Both the position numbers and the translations under genes were made by a program. The notes beneath the pieces were generated by a model that saw only the letters and a program-made list of their open reading frames with translations, did not search any database and had not been told where the DNA came from. A DNA stretch of 64,000 nt. Origin: Candidatus Sumerlaeaceae bacterium (GTDB taxonomy: Bacteria; Sumerlaeota; Sumerlaeia; Sumerlaeales; Sumerlaeaceae). The DNA lies in NCBI GenBank assembly GCA_026418615.1, contig JAOAAY010000007.1, positions 1 to 64,000 of the forward strand, read 5' to 3'. This document shows positions 1 through 8,795 of this stretch, in pieces (the first letter of the stretch is position 1; every line of letters begins with the position of its first letter).

Positions 1-207
1 ATGTACATAACCCCATACCAGCGTACGCGTACGGGGCCGATGCGAAGAAGGTCAGGGCTTATGGGGGGGTAGGGAATCATGAAGTGCACGCTCGCGAGCG
101 TTGCGTGTGCGCTGCAACCGGAATGTGCGTCATGCTCTGTGCCCGAATAGGCGCTTCGCGCGCCAGTATGTGCCATCTGGTCCGCTGCGCTTCGCGCGCC
201 GGGCCGC

Positions 208-294
208 GGAGGGGTGGCCGAGTGGCTAATGGCAGCAGACTGTAAATCTGCCGCGCGTCGCGCTACGGAGGTTCGAATCCTCCCCCCTCCACCA
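208..294 (+). tRNA. tRNA-Tyr (GTA anticodon)
   Basis: This is a class II tRNA with an encoded CCA end. The seven-base acceptor arm GGAGGGG (208-214) pairs with CCCCTCC just before ACCA (291-294). The anticodon stem GCAGA/TCTGC (235-239 and 247-251) encloses the loop CTGTAAA with anticodon GTA at 242-244, which reads tyrosine codons. The T arm is GGAGG-TTCGAAT-CCTCC. The long variable arm after 251 fits bacterial tRNA-Tyr. The 207 bases upstream hold nothing I can recognise apart from a 14-base direct repeat. Confidence 0.95.
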
Positions 295-347
295 GTTCCT
301 CAGCGAGGACAGGCCGTTCAGCCCGCAACCGGTTTACGGCGCTCCCG

Positions 348-1124
348 TCAGATGCCGATAATCTGGTAGCCACCGTCCACATAAAGGGTTTGACCGGTGA
401 TGGCGCCGGAGGCGGGAGTAGCAAGAAAAAGGGCTGTTTGGCCGACTTCTGATTGCTCACAGGAACGGCGCAGCGGGGCGCGTTCGCTGTACGCTTGCAG
501 CATCTTGGTGAACCCGCTGATGCCGCGCGCAGCCAGGGTGTTGACGGGTCCTGCGCTGATGGCATTTACGCGGATCCCCTCGGGACCAAGGTCAGCGGCG
601 AGGTAGCGCACGGTGGCTTCGAGCGCCGCCTTGGCCACGCCCATGACATTGTAATGAGGAAACACTTTTTCGGCTCCGTAGAAGGACAGCGTCACGACAC
701 TAGCCCCGGCCGGCATCAACGGGCGGGCCTCGCGCACGCAACCGATGAGGGAATAAACGCTGACATTGTGCGCGATCAGGAAAGCATCGCGAGTCGTGTT
801 GAGAAAGCGCCCCTCCAGCGCCTCCTTGGGCGCGAATGCCACACTGTGCAGAAGCAAGTCACAGGCGCCAGCGCTATGACGGACAAAATCAAAGAATGCG
901 CGAATCTCCTCGTCACTGGTCACATCGCATTGCCTCGTGAGCGTCCCGGGGCCCAGCGACGCTGCCAGTTCCTCAACATTTGAGCGGATGCGCTCGCCCT
1001 GATAATTCAGGATTAAGCGTGCGCCAGCGTCGGCCCATGCTTGCGCAATGGCCCACGCGATGCTGCGCTTGTTGGCGACACCAAAAACAACGGCAGTTTT
1101 GCCGGAAAGTGGCTTCTCGGTCAT
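348..1124 (-). CDS. fabI: Enoyl-[acyl-carrier-protein] reductase (NADH), FabI type
   Basis: The 258-residue product is an SDR-fold enzyme that reduces enoyl-ACP in the last step of each fatty acid elongation cycle. The nucleotide-binding stretch near residues 12-25 (GVANKRSIAWAIA) is characteristic of FabI. The catalytic Y158-x6-K165 lies in HYNVMGVAKAALEA, followed by the substrate-loop region around SAGPVNTLAARGI. The residue matching E. coli Tyr146 is Phe148, in SFYGAEK, with a Tyr next to it; this is probably tolerated. I chose the ATG at 1124 because the family begins a few residues before the SGKTAVVFG strand, and upstream in-frame sequence is unlike FabI. The gene stands alone, divergent from the phosphofructokinase gene. 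Confidence 0.93.
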   Translation of the reverse strand: MTEKPLSGKTAVVFGVANKRSIAWAIAQAWADAGARLILNYQGERIRSNVEELAASLGPGTLTRQCDVTSDEEIRAFFDFVRHSAGACDLLLHSVAFAPKEALEGRFLNTTRDAFLIAHNVSVYSLIGCVREARPLMPAGASVVTLSFYGAEKVFPHYNVMGVAKAALEATVRYLAADLGPEGIRVNAISAGPVNTLAARGISGFTKMLQAYSERAPLRRSCEQSEVGQTALFLATPASGAITGQTLYVDGGYQIIGI

Positions 1125-1306
1125 GACGCGCCAATCAAGACCGGTGCGGTCCGATGTCGAGCGAAAAACGCGCAAGTCGCCGCAGGTGTTCGGATGGTGC
1201 CTTCTCGGGCTCTGGCGCGGCTGCTTGTCAGGTGAAGGGACATCTCGATGTCGCACAAACGCTCTCGAAACTTTTCGCTTCGGTCCAACCTCGAGAACAG
1301 AATGAC

Positions 1307-1335
1307 TTGACACACGAATAGGCTCGGCGGTGCGC
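1307..1335 (+). promoter_or_regulatory. Possible promoter for the phosphofructokinase gene
   Basis: A perfect TTGACA at 1307-1312 is correctly oriented ahead of the gene starting at 1347. No clear TATAAT lies 16-18 bases downstream (the 17-base position reads GTGCGC). The distance to the start codon leaves only a very short leader, so this is weak unless the -10 consensus differs in this organism. Confidence 0.22.
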
Positions 1336-1346
1336 TACAGATCACC

Positions 1347-2660
1347 ATGCTGACCAATGAATCCGTCAAGGTGCGGTCCCTTGGCGAGCCGCGGTTTCCG
1401 TCGCCGCTAAAGTTGTCCACTACACCGGGCGATGATGTGGCGGATTTTGTGCCGGAGGGGGCCGGAATCCTGTATGACATTGAGACGGGACCGGGACGAC
1501 CTTTGGCTGAGCCTGTGGTCTTCGAGAGAGCCGGACCGCGCCAGAAACTGTTCTTTGATCCGGCACAGGTTCGTGCAGCCATCGTGACCTGCGGAGGGCT
1601 TTGCCCGGGTCTCAACAATGTCATCCGCAGTGTTTGTGTGCAGATGTGGTATCTGTACGGGGTCAAAGAAGTATTGGGCATCCGAAACGGCTATCTTGGG
1701 CTCAATCCCGCAAGCGGGCTTGAGCCGCTTCTCCTGACGCCGGATTTTGTTGACCGAATTCACAAAGCGGGGGGCACCGTTCTCGGTTCGTCCCGCGGAC
1801 CGCAGGATCCTGCGGTGTCTGTAGATTACCTGTCCCAATTAGGAATCAACATCCTGTTTTGCGTGGGCGGCGATGGCACCCAACGCGGTGCGCTGGCCAT
1901 TTCCGAGGAGGCCCGCAAACGGGGTATGGCGCTGGCTGTTGTGGGAATCCCCAAAACCATAGACAATGACATCCCCTATGTCAGCAGAACTTTCGGTTAC
2001 ACGACTGCCATTGACAAGGCGCGTGAGGTGCTCGACTGCGCCCACAACGAGGCCAAGGGGGCGCCGAACGGAATCAGTATCGTGAAATTGATGGGTCGCG
2101 ATTCCGGGTTTATTGCTGCGGGGGCCACGCTGGCCAGTCAGGAGGCCAATTTTTGTTTGATTCCGGAATTGCCTTTCCGGCTCGACGGCAACGACGGATT
2201 CCTCGCGGCGCTCAAGCGGCGCATCGAACGCCGCGGGCATGCGGTGATCGTTGTGGCCGAAGGTGCCGGGCAGGATCTGCTGGCAAGCGAGCCGCGCGAA
2301 CGCGACGCCTCGGGCAATGTGAAACACGCCGACATCGGACTTTTCCTGCGCGACCGGGTAGTGGCGTTTTTCCGGTCTCTGGACATGCAAGCGAATGTCA
2401 AATATTTTGATCCAAGTTATATCATCCGCAGTGTGCCTGCCAATTGTGAGGACGCCCTGCTATGCGATCACTTGGCGCGGCATGCAGTTCATGCCGCCAT
2501 GGCAGGCAAGACGGAGGTCATGGTGGGCGTCTGGAACAGCCGCTTTATCCACCTGCCGATCCCGCTGATTGCGACAGGTCGGAAGAAGATAAACCTCGAG
2601 AGCGAGTTGTGGGCCTCGGTCTTGGTCGCAACAGGACAACCGGCGCGTTTTGGCGTTTAG
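1347..2660 (+). CDS. pfkA: 6-phosphofructokinase, ATP-type member of the long PFK group
   Basis: The product (437 aa) phosphorylates fructose 6-phosphate to the 1,6-bisphosphate in glycolysis. It carries an N-terminal extension of about 70 residues, then GGLCPGLN (83-90), GGDGT (174-178), PKTIDND (202-208, with the catalytic Asp) and MGRDSGF. A Gly after GGD marks ATP users, while pyrophosphate-dependent relatives have Asp there. The Lys of PKTIDND is the residue found in the pyrophosphate-type lineage. The Gly plus Lys combination resembles the trypanosomatid and spirochaete-type ATP-PFKs, thought to descend from pyrophosphate enzymes. ATP use is inferred from these residues. The gene converges on the threonine deaminase gene with a 13-base gap. 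Confidence 0.88.
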   Translation: MLTNESVKVRSLGEPRFPSPLKLSTTPGDDVADFVPEGAGILYDIETGPGRPLAEPVVFERAGPRQKLFFDPAQVRAAIVTCGGLCPGLNNVIRSVCVQMWYLYGVKEVLGIRNGYLGLNPASGLEPLLLTPDFVDRIHKAGGTVLGSSRGPQDPAVSVDYLSQLGINILFCVGGDGTQRGALAISEEARKRGMALAVVGIPKTIDNDIPYVSRTFGYTTAIDKAREVLDCAHNEAKGAPNGISIVKLMGRDSGFIAAGATLASQEANFCLIPELPFRLDGNDGFLAALKRRIERRGHAVIVVAEGAGQDLLASEPRERDASGNVKHADIGLFLRDRVVAFFRSLDMQANVKYFDPSYIIRSVPANCEDALLCDHLARHAVHAAMAGKTEVMVGVWNSRFIHLPIPLIATGRKKINLESELWASVLVATGQPARFGV

Positions 2661-2673
2661 CGCCCCGGCCTGC

Positions 2674-3918
2674 TTAGGTGGCTTCAACGACAGTCGCCGG
2701 CAGGCGATGCGTCTCGAGAGCCTGATGAACCTCGGCCAGATGCGCGCGGTCGCGTGTTTCAATGGTGCACACAACGCGAACGGCCGAGACATCTGAACTT
2801 GCAAAAACGCGCTCGTGGACAATCTCTTTAATGTTTGCCCCGGCGGCAGCGATGATCGAAGTGAGATCCGCGAGGCCACCGGGACGGTCACTGATAAGCA
2901 CGCTCAGTCGGCACATGCGTCCGTCGGCCACGAGGCCGCGCTCGACGACACGGGTGAGAATTCCCGGGTCAATATTGCCCCCGCACAACGCTACCACCAC
3001 CCGCCGACCTGCGAGTTCCGGAAGTTTGCCCGCAATAAGCGCGGCGAGTGGGGCTGCGCCGGCGCCTTCGACCACCCCTTTTTCCAACTCGAGAATGCGC
3101 AACACAGCCAGCGACAAATCGTCCTCGCTAACGGCCACCACTTTGTCCACTAATTCTCGGGCCATCTGAAATGGTCCAAGCCCTACCCTTGGGACGGCGA
3201 GGCCGTCGGCCAGTGTCACTCTCGAATCGCAATCCACGGGTTGGCCGGCAGCAAGCGCGGCGGCGAAACTGGCGCAGCGTTCTGGCTCGACACCGGCAAC
3301 GAAAATTTCCGGGCGCCGGGATTTAATGGCCGTGGCTACGCCGGCGATAAGCCCGGCTCCGCCTACGGGAAGAACAACCGCCTCCAGATCGGGCACCTGT
3401 TCGAGGATCTCCAGCCCCATGGTGCCCTGCCCGGCGACAACATCCGGGTGGTCGTACGGTGAAATGTAGGCCATTCCCTCCTCGGCGCCGATGCGTTCGG
3501 CTGCGGCTTTGGCAGCGGCAAAAGAGTCCCCCTCGAGTACCACGCGCGCGCACAAACGGCGGCAAGTCGCCACTTTCACAAGCGGTGCCGTGCGCGGCAT
3601 CACGACGGTCACGGGAATTCCAAGCAGGCCGCCGTGATACGCCAGCCCGAGGGCATGATTGCCTGCCGATGCACAGATCACGCCCCGTTGGCGCTGCTCT
3701 GCCGGCAAAAGCATCAGGGCATTTCGCGCGCCGCGTTCTTTGAAACTGCCTGTTCGCTGCAAATAATCCAGTTTGCACCAGAGCCGGCAGCCCGCAACTT
3801 CCGAGAGCGGGATTGAGTCGGGACATGGAGACAGGTAAATCCCGTCCCGTATGCGCTCACGCGCGCCCTCGATGTCGGCCAACGATACCGGAAATCGCGC
3901 GGGTTTGCAGGCGTTCAC
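2674..3918 (-). CDS. ilvA: Threonine ammonia-lyase with C-terminal ACT domain
   Basis: This PLP enzyme of 414 aa deaminates threonine to 2-oxobutyrate, the first step to isoleucine or a catabolic route. The Schiff-base lysine is K60 in TGSFKERGA. The phosphate-binding glycine loop is near PVGGAGLIAG, and a second PLP-contact motif is ALCGGNID. Residues from about 330 form a single ACT domain (LSVLISDRPGGLADL). Length and domain plan match the shorter TIGR01127-type enzymes rather than the long biosynthetic IlvA with two ACT-like modules. Allosteric control through the ACT domain is likely but the ligand cannot be read from sequence. It lies one base downstream of galT on the same strand and is probably cotranscribed. 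Confidence 0.9.
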   Translation of the reverse strand: MNACKPARFPVSLADIEGARERIRDGIYLSPCPDSIPLSEVAGCRLWCKLDYLQRTGSFKERGARNALMLLPAEQRQRGVICASAGNHALGLAYHGGLLGIPVTVVMPRTAPLVKVATCRRLCARVVLEGDSFAAAKAAAERIGAEEGMAYISPYDHPDVVAGQGTMGLEILEQVPDLEAVVLPVGGAGLIAGVATAIKSRRPEIFVAGVEPERCASFAAALAAGQPVDCDSRVTLADGLAVPRVGLGPFQMARELVDKVVAVSEDDLSLAVLRILELEKGVVEGAGAAPLAALIAGKLPELAGRRVVVALCGGNIDPGILTRVVERGLVADGRMCRLSVLISDRPGGLADLTSIIAAAGANIKEIVHERVFASSDVSAVRVVCTIETRDRAHLAEVHQALETHRLPATVVEAT

Positions 3919-3919
3919 G

Positions 3920-4981
3920 CTAATCGATCGCCTTGAGGCGCCCCGTGCTCTCGTCGAGGATTTGGATCTTGCCCCTGTAGTCCGCTGCTGCCGTCTCAGG
4001 CAGCACAGGGTTTACATAGAATCCTGTGCCATACTCAAATCCGCTTACGCGTACCACTCGGGGCAGCACCTCAATGTGCCAGTGATAAAAATCGTTCACG
4101 CGTGCCCTGACATCATGATAAAACTTTTCGGGTTGGGCAGGCGCCTGATGAATAATCATATTGTAGGCGGGATCGTCCAGCACGGCATGCAGCGCACTGA
4201 ACACGGTCTTCATGATGTCCGCCAAGGCTGTCAGGCCGGAGTCGTTGATGCTCTGGAACAAGTGCGCATGGTCCTTCGGGTAAATCCAACATTCGTATGG
4301 AAACCGGGAGGCATAAGGCGCGAGCGCCACAAACGCCTCGTTCTCACAGATCATGCGCGGTCCGCGAGTGTCCTGATTGATGATGTCGCAAAAGATGCAG
4401 CGTTCTTTCTGCAAGTAATGGTCGCGTGCCTGATTGATCTCTTCGCGCACCCAGCGCGGCACGACGGGCAAGGCAATAATCTGGCTCGTAGGATGCGTCA
4501 TTGTCTCGCCAGCGCGCCGGCGGTGATTGCGAAACACCTGAATATAGCGGAATCGGGTGTCGAGGGTGAGGTCTTTCACGCGATCGCGGGCCATGCGCAT
4601 GATTTCCTCGATGGTCGTGACAGGATACTCGTGGAAACGGGCATCATGGTCGGGCGTTTCGATGAGAACTTCATGCGCGCCTACGGCATTCATCATGTCA
4701 TACAGCCCCTCGCCGCGGCGGTCAAACTTTCCCTCGATGCGCAGCAAAGCATATTTGTTCGGAACGGTGCGCACTCGCCAGCCCGCCGAATCTTTTCCTG
4801 AACCCGGAGGGCGGTAGGCGCTGATTTCGGGCAGCGTTTCGGCTTCATGCCCCGGACAAAACGGGCACTGCTCGGGGCTGTCGCGCTCGTCGTCTTCGTG
4901 AGCGTGCTCTTTGCGGAAAGGCCGGTCGGTCGGAAAAATGACCCAACCGAGCGACACGGGATCTCGTCTTAGGATGGACAT
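3920..4981 (-). CDS. galT: Galactose-1-phosphate uridylyltransferase-like HIT-superfamily protein
   Basis: The 353-residue product has the two-domain GalT fold. A zinc-ligand pair sits at C39/C42 (CPFCPGHE) and a second CxxC at C195/C198 (CIFC). The C-terminal half has H300-W-H302-IEVLPR. Enzymes of this family move a nucleotidyl group between a sugar phosphate and another sugar or phosphate, through a histidine of an HPHxQ motif. Here that motif reads HPTSQ (163-167), so Thr165 stands where the nucleophilic His is expected; I rechecked the codon (ACG). The substrate could therefore differ, or the mechanism could use the second HxH. The start at 4981 (MSILRRDP) fits the family. Its neighbour in the same direction is threonine deaminase, so context does not confirm a galactose role. 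Confidence 0.75.
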   Translation of the reverse strand: MSILRRDPVSLGWVIFPTDRPFRKEHAHEDDERDSPEQCPFCPGHEAETLPEISAYRPPGSGKDSAGWRVRTVPNKYALLRIEGKFDRRGEGLYDMMNAVGAHEVLIETPDHDARFHEYPVTTIEEIMRMARDRVKDLTLDTRFRYIQVFRNHRRRAGETMTHPTSQIIALPVVPRWVREEINQARDHYLQKERCIFCDIINQDTRGPRMICENEAFVALAPYASRFPYECWIYPKDHAHLFQSINDSGLTALADIMKTVFSALHAVLDDPAYNMIIHQAPAQPEKFYHDVRARVNDFYHWHIEVLPRVVRVSGFEYGTGFYVNPVLPETAAADYRGKIQILDESTGRLKAID

Positions 4982-5105
4982 GGCCTGAGGTTTTGGCACC
5001 AGCGAGACGCTGCTGCCAACAGATTTTCGTATTCCCGCGAGACCCCTCCCATCGCGAGGTCGAGAGTCATTGCATGCCGCGCGAGCACGAGTACGGTGGG
5101 GTGAC

Positions 5106-7532
5106 ATGCATGCTTTCCGTCGCCCGCTCATACCGGTTGTGGTCGCCTATGCGGGCGGGCTCGTTCTGTGCAGGAATGCGGAACACTTGCCCATGGCCTG
5201 GGTTGGGCTTGGAGTGTTGGGTGTGGCTGCGGCCGCAATGTCATGGGTCAGGGGCAGCGCCACCTGGATCCTCCTTTTTGCCGCGCTGTTTGTGGGCTGG
5301 CTGCGCATCGAGTCGTGGCATTGGGAGCGGCGTGCGGCTGAAGAGGTGGTTACAGCGCTTTCGGACGGCCGCCCGCGCGCCGTCAGCGGTTTTGTGGCCG
5401 CATCTGCGGACAGCACCGGCGAAGCCGCATGGAATATCACTTTGCGGAATGTGGTGGTCACCAGTGGCGCGGAGAGGATTCGTGTGCCGGGGCGGTTGCG
5501 GCTGAGTCTGGTCGGCGCAGCCACAAAGGATTTGACGCTTTTCGTGTCGGGGGAGCGGATCGAATTTGCCGCACCCGTCGAACTCCCGCCAACCAACACC
5601 AACCAAGGGCTTTACGACTATCGCGAGGCCCTCGCGCTTTCGCGCGTTTACACTTGGGCGCGGGTGCGGTCGCCAGCGATGGTCGAGCGGGTAGAGGCTG
5701 CCTCAGGGATGCCGAATGCGGTTGGGCGTGCCCTCATCGCCGCGCGCCAGACTGTGGTTGAGGCCATTCGCCGCCATGTGCCTCACGAGCAGGCCGATCT
5801 GGTGACATCGCTGATTTTTAACGATCGCCGCCTGATGACTCCGGACGAGCGGGTAGCCCTTCGCGACAGCGGACTTATGCACATCTTTGCCGTGAGTGGC
5901 CTTCATGTGGCAATTCTCGCCATGATCGTTCTCATGGCGTTGCGTGTCACTGGGTTGCGTCCCCGGTGGGCTTGGCCGTTAGCCGTTGTGGCGATCACGC
6001 CCTATCTCGTCATTCTCGATTTCATCCCGCCTGCAGCCCGCGCCTACTGGATGCTTGCGGCCTATGCTTTGGGCCGCCTTCTGGGCCGCGAACAGGATGG
6101 AATCAGCACTCTGACTTTGGCCGTCGCCATCATCGTGCTGGGCGATCCGCTTGCTACATTTCAGCCCAGTTTTATTCTGTCATTTGCTTGTGTTGCAGGA
6201 TTGGTGGCCTTTGCTCCGCTGTTCACCGACTTGTGGGGTCGGGAGGATCCTCCTGAAGGCTGGCGCGAACACACCGCAACCTGGTTGCGGCAATCCCTGA
6301 CAGCCATCGCAGCCATCACCTTGGCTGTGCTGCCGCTGCAATTTTTCTTCTACCAGCAATTCAATTGGCTTTCACCTCTGGCGAACCTTCTGGCTGCCGC
6401 AGTTTCTGCACCACTCCTTGGAGGTTCGTTAGCAACCGTGGCTGCAGACCTGCTTTTGCCAGCGGCGGCCCCACCCATCGGGCGGGCAACAGCGTTCCTC
6501 ATGCGCGCAACCGTGTGGCTTGCGGAGGTTACTGCCGCGCAGCACGGCGCGATCGTGCACACGGCCAAGCCGGCCTTGTGGGGCGTGTGCGGTTACTACT
6601 TGGTTCTTGTATCAGGCTATTATTTCGTCCGGCGCGACACGCCGGAGTTTCGGCCCAAAAGTCTCGCTCGCTTGCTGATCCACGCGCCAGCGGCCGTCCT
6701 TTGGCTCGTACTGGCCAGTTATCCTTGGACCCGCGGGACGCTGAGACTGTGGTTTCTCGATGTCGGACAGGGAGATGCGGCGATCATCGAGTTTCCCTCT
6801 GGCCAGACTCTGCTGGTGGATGGCGGCAACATTCAACCGGACATGGGGCGGCGCGTGGTGGAGCCCGCTTTGCGCGTGCGAGGCATTCGCCCGCTGGGCG
6901 AGGCACTGGCCACGCATGATGACGCGGATCATGTCGGCGGTCTTGTTTGGATCATGAGTCGGTATCCCGTCTTGCGGCTCGTTGAAGGAGCGGGCGAGGC
7001 ATCGGATGGGGGAATGATGATCCGCGTGCGCGATCACGCCGATCGGCGGGGTGTGGGGCGTTTGGAGGTCACGGCCGGACAAACCACACAACTGGGCCCG
7101 ACCACTTTTGTGGATGTTCTCAACCCTTTACCTGCAGGACCGAATACTCCGACCGCCGACAACGACCGGTCGGTCGTTTTGCGCATCCGACACGGGCGGT
7201 TTTCTGCCGTGCTCATGGGTGACGCCGGCGAGGCCGTCGAGCAGCGGATGATCGCGGATGGATCAGCGCTCCCAACGGATGTCCTGAAAGTCTCCCATCA
7301 TGGAAGCCGGACGGGAACCTCCGATGCGTTTTTGGCCGCGCTTGCTCCGCGCGTGGCTATCGTTTCGTGCGGCAGAAACAACCGCTACGGTCATCCGCAT
7401 CCGGAAGTGATTGAGCGTCTTGACCGCCATGGGGCCGAAGTTTTCCGAACCGATCGAGACGGAGGTATCTTAGTTGAGACGGATGGGCAGACATTTTGGG
7501 TAGGCCTTGCCCGTCGGCGCGCGTCGCAATAG
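5106..7532 (+). CDS. comEC: ComEC/Rec2 family DNA-uptake channel protein
   Basis: This integral membrane protein of 808 aa would form the inner-membrane channel for single-stranded DNA during natural transformation. An N-terminal pair of membrane segments is followed by an OB-like soluble segment. The Competence domain carries the signature MHIFAVSGLHVAIL and about eight hydrophobic helices. The C-terminal metallo-beta-lactamase-like domain has FLDVGQGDA, THDDADHVGG and SHHGS, matching the proposed nuclease part. All three parts are present, so it is full length. I chose the ATG at 5106 because GGTGGGG lies five bases upstream; a TTG at 5070 would add 12 residues. A hairpin terminator follows the gene. 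No other competence genes are visible, but pilT is next. Confidence 0.92.
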   Translation: MHAFRRPLIPVVVAYAGGLVLCRNAEHLPMAWVGLGVLGVAAAAMSWVRGSATWILLFAALFVGWLRIESWHWERRAAEEVVTALSDGRPRAVSGFVAASADSTGEAAWNITLRNVVVTSGAERIRVPGRLRLSLVGAATKDLTLFVSGERIEFAAPVELPPTNTNQGLYDYREALALSRVYTWARVRSPAMVERVEAASGMPNAVGRALIAARQTVVEAIRRHVPHEQADLVTSLIFNDRRLMTPDERVALRDSGLMHIFAVSGLHVAILAMIVLMALRVTGLRPRWAWPLAVVAITPYLVILDFIPPAARAYWMLAAYALGRLLGREQDGISTLTLAVAIIVLGDPLATFQPSFILSFACVAGLVAFAPLFTDLWGREDPPEGWREHTATWLRQSLTAIAAITLAVLPLQFFFYQQFNWLSPLANLLAAAVSAPLLGGSLATVAADLLLPAAAPPIGRATAFLMRATVWLAEVTAAQHGAIVHTAKPALWGVCGYYLVLVSGYYFVRRDTPEFRPKSLARLLIHAPAAVLWLVLASYPWTRGTLRLWFLDVGQGDAAIIEFPSGQTLLVDGGNIQPDMGRRVVEPALRVRGIRPLGEALATHDDADHVGGLVWIMSRYPVLRLVEGAGEASDGGMMIRVRDHADRRGVGRLEVTAGQTTQLGPTTFVDVLNPLPAGPNTPTADNDRSVVLRIRHGRFSAVLMGDAGEAVEQRMIADGSALPTDVLKVSHHGSRTGTSDAFLAALAPRVAIVSCGRNNRYGHPHPEVIERLDRHGAEVFRTDRDGGILVETDGQTFWVGLARRRASQ

Positions 7533-7573
7533 AGTCTCCGCCAGACTCCACGCCCTGCGCCCATCTCGGGCTC

Positions 7574-7612
7574 AAAAAGTACAAAACCGGGTCAGAATCT
7601 GGTTTACTTTTT
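7574..7612 (+). terminator. Rho-independent terminator after comEC
   Basis: The left arm (7574-7588) and the right arm GGTTTACTTTTT (7601-7612) pair over 12 bases, with a three-base bulge and a 12-base loop. The right arm ends in a T run. Since the left arm starts with an A run, it could also act on the other strand. It separates comEC from pilT. Confidence 0.6.
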
Positions 7613-7680
7613 CCGCTGCCTGGCAATGCTCTGTCCGGTTTTCAACAGCCCACGGTTCGGGGAGGTTTCCCGCGAAAGCC

Positions 7681-8781
7681 ATGGACATTTCCATTCTGAT
7701 CGAGGGCGCTGTCAAGATCGGCGCGTCGGACATCCACTTGATGGAGGATTGTCCGCCGTATTTCCGGATTGATGGCGATCTGACACCGGTCAAGCACCCG
7801 CCGATAACCCATGAGGATATGGTCACGGTCACGGAGCAACTGGTGCCGGTACATCTGCGCGAGCGCTTGGAAGTGAAGCGCGGCGTGGATGTCGGCATTC
7901 AGCACAAGGATATCGTTCGCCTGCGCCTCATCGTCTATTACGAGCGCGGTAAAATGCGCATGGTCTTCCGGCTGATTCCGCTGGAGATCAAAACGCTCGA
8001 CGACTTGGGCCTGCCGGAATGCCTGAAGAAGATTGCCGGCTATTACCGCGGCATGGTGCTGGTGACGGGGCCGACAGGCAGCGGCAAGAGCACCACGCTG
8101 GCGGCGGTTATTGACTACATCAATTCGCACGACAAGGTATCCATCACCACGATCGAAGACCCGATTGAGTTCGTGCACCGAAACAAGATGGGCATTGTGA
8201 CCCAGCGTGAGGTTGGCGAGGATGTGACGGATTTCAACTCGGGCGTGATTCAGGCGCTGCGTCAGGATCCGGATGTCATCCTGGTCGGCGAAATGCGCGA
8301 CACGGACACAATCCGCAGCGCCATCAAGGCGGCGGAGACGGGGCATTATGTGTTGAGCACCCTGCACACCACCAATGCCATTCAGACGATCGAGCGGGTG
8401 ATCGGGACATTTCCGCAACAGGAGCAGGATCTCGTGCGCGAGCAACTGGCCTCGAATCTACGCGCTTCCATCACACAGACGCTTGTCAAGCGGGCCGAGG
8501 GGCGCGGGCGGGCAGCCGCATTGGAAATCATGATTGTCACCGGCACCGTACAAAAACTGATCAGCGACAACCGGCTGCGCGACATTTATGGCGTCATGCA
8601 GGGCGGCGAGGAGGGTATGCAGACCAACGATCAGGCACTCGCGAATCTTGTGAGGGCCGGAACGATCACCGAGCAGGAAGCGGCGCAGTATGCGCGTGAT
8701 GTCTACGCACTGAAAAGGTATATCAAGGGCGTCACATCATCGAGCGACCGCGGCGGGATCATCGCCGGGTTCGGCGGGTGA
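7681..8781 (+). CDS. pilT: PilT-family twisting-motility/retraction ATPase
   Basis: A secretion-superfamily AAA+ ATPase of 366 aa. The N-terminal PAS-like domain begins ASDIHLMEDCPPYFRIDG. Walker A is GPTGSGKST near residue 130, the Asp box is IEDPIEFVH, Walker B is DPDVILVGEMRD, and the His box is TGHYVLSTLHTTNA. A C-terminal ALANLVRAGTI resembles the AIRNLIREG motif of PilT. Hexamers of this family depolymerise type IV pili at the inner membrane. The start at 7681 was chosen because the family begins immediately before the ASDIH strand. It is the first gene of a three-gene unit with a KaiC-like ATPase and a receiver protein; no pilin, PilB or PilC gene is in view. Confidence 0.92.
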   Translation: MDISILIEGAVKIGASDIHLMEDCPPYFRIDGDLTPVKHPPITHEDMVTVTEQLVPVHLRERLEVKRGVDVGIQHKDIVRLRLIVYYERGKMRMVFRLIPLEIKTLDDLGLPECLKKIAGYYRGMVLVTGPTGSGKSTTLAAVIDYINSHDKVSITTIEDPIEFVHRNKMGIVTQREVGEDVTDFNSGVIQALRQDPDVILVGEMRDTDTIRSAIKAAETGHYVLSTLHTTNAIQTIERVIGTFPQQEQDLVREQLASNLRASITQTLVKRAEGRGRAAALEIMIVTGTVQKLISDNRLRDIYGVMQGGEEGMQTNDQALANLVRAGTITEQEAAQYARDVYALKRYIKGVTSSSDRGGIIAGFGG

Positions 8782-8795
8782 GGGAGGGGAGAACG

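Noticed and set aside
151-200. 14-base direct repeat GCGCTTCGCGCGCC (151-164 and 187-200) next to tRNA-Tyr, possible attachment site
   Set aside because: It does not overlap the tRNA 3' end, it is short and low in complexity, and there is no integrase or mobile gene nearby.
680-700. Phe148 of FabI in place of the Tyr146 equivalent as a sign of inactivity
   Set aside because: The essential Tyr158 and Lys165 are intact and an adjacent Tyr149 may substitute; this variation does not argue for loss of function.
5070-5105. Upstream TTG start for comEC
   Set aside because: It would add 12 arginine-rich residues before the hydrophobic start; the ATG at 5106 has a better ribosome site.
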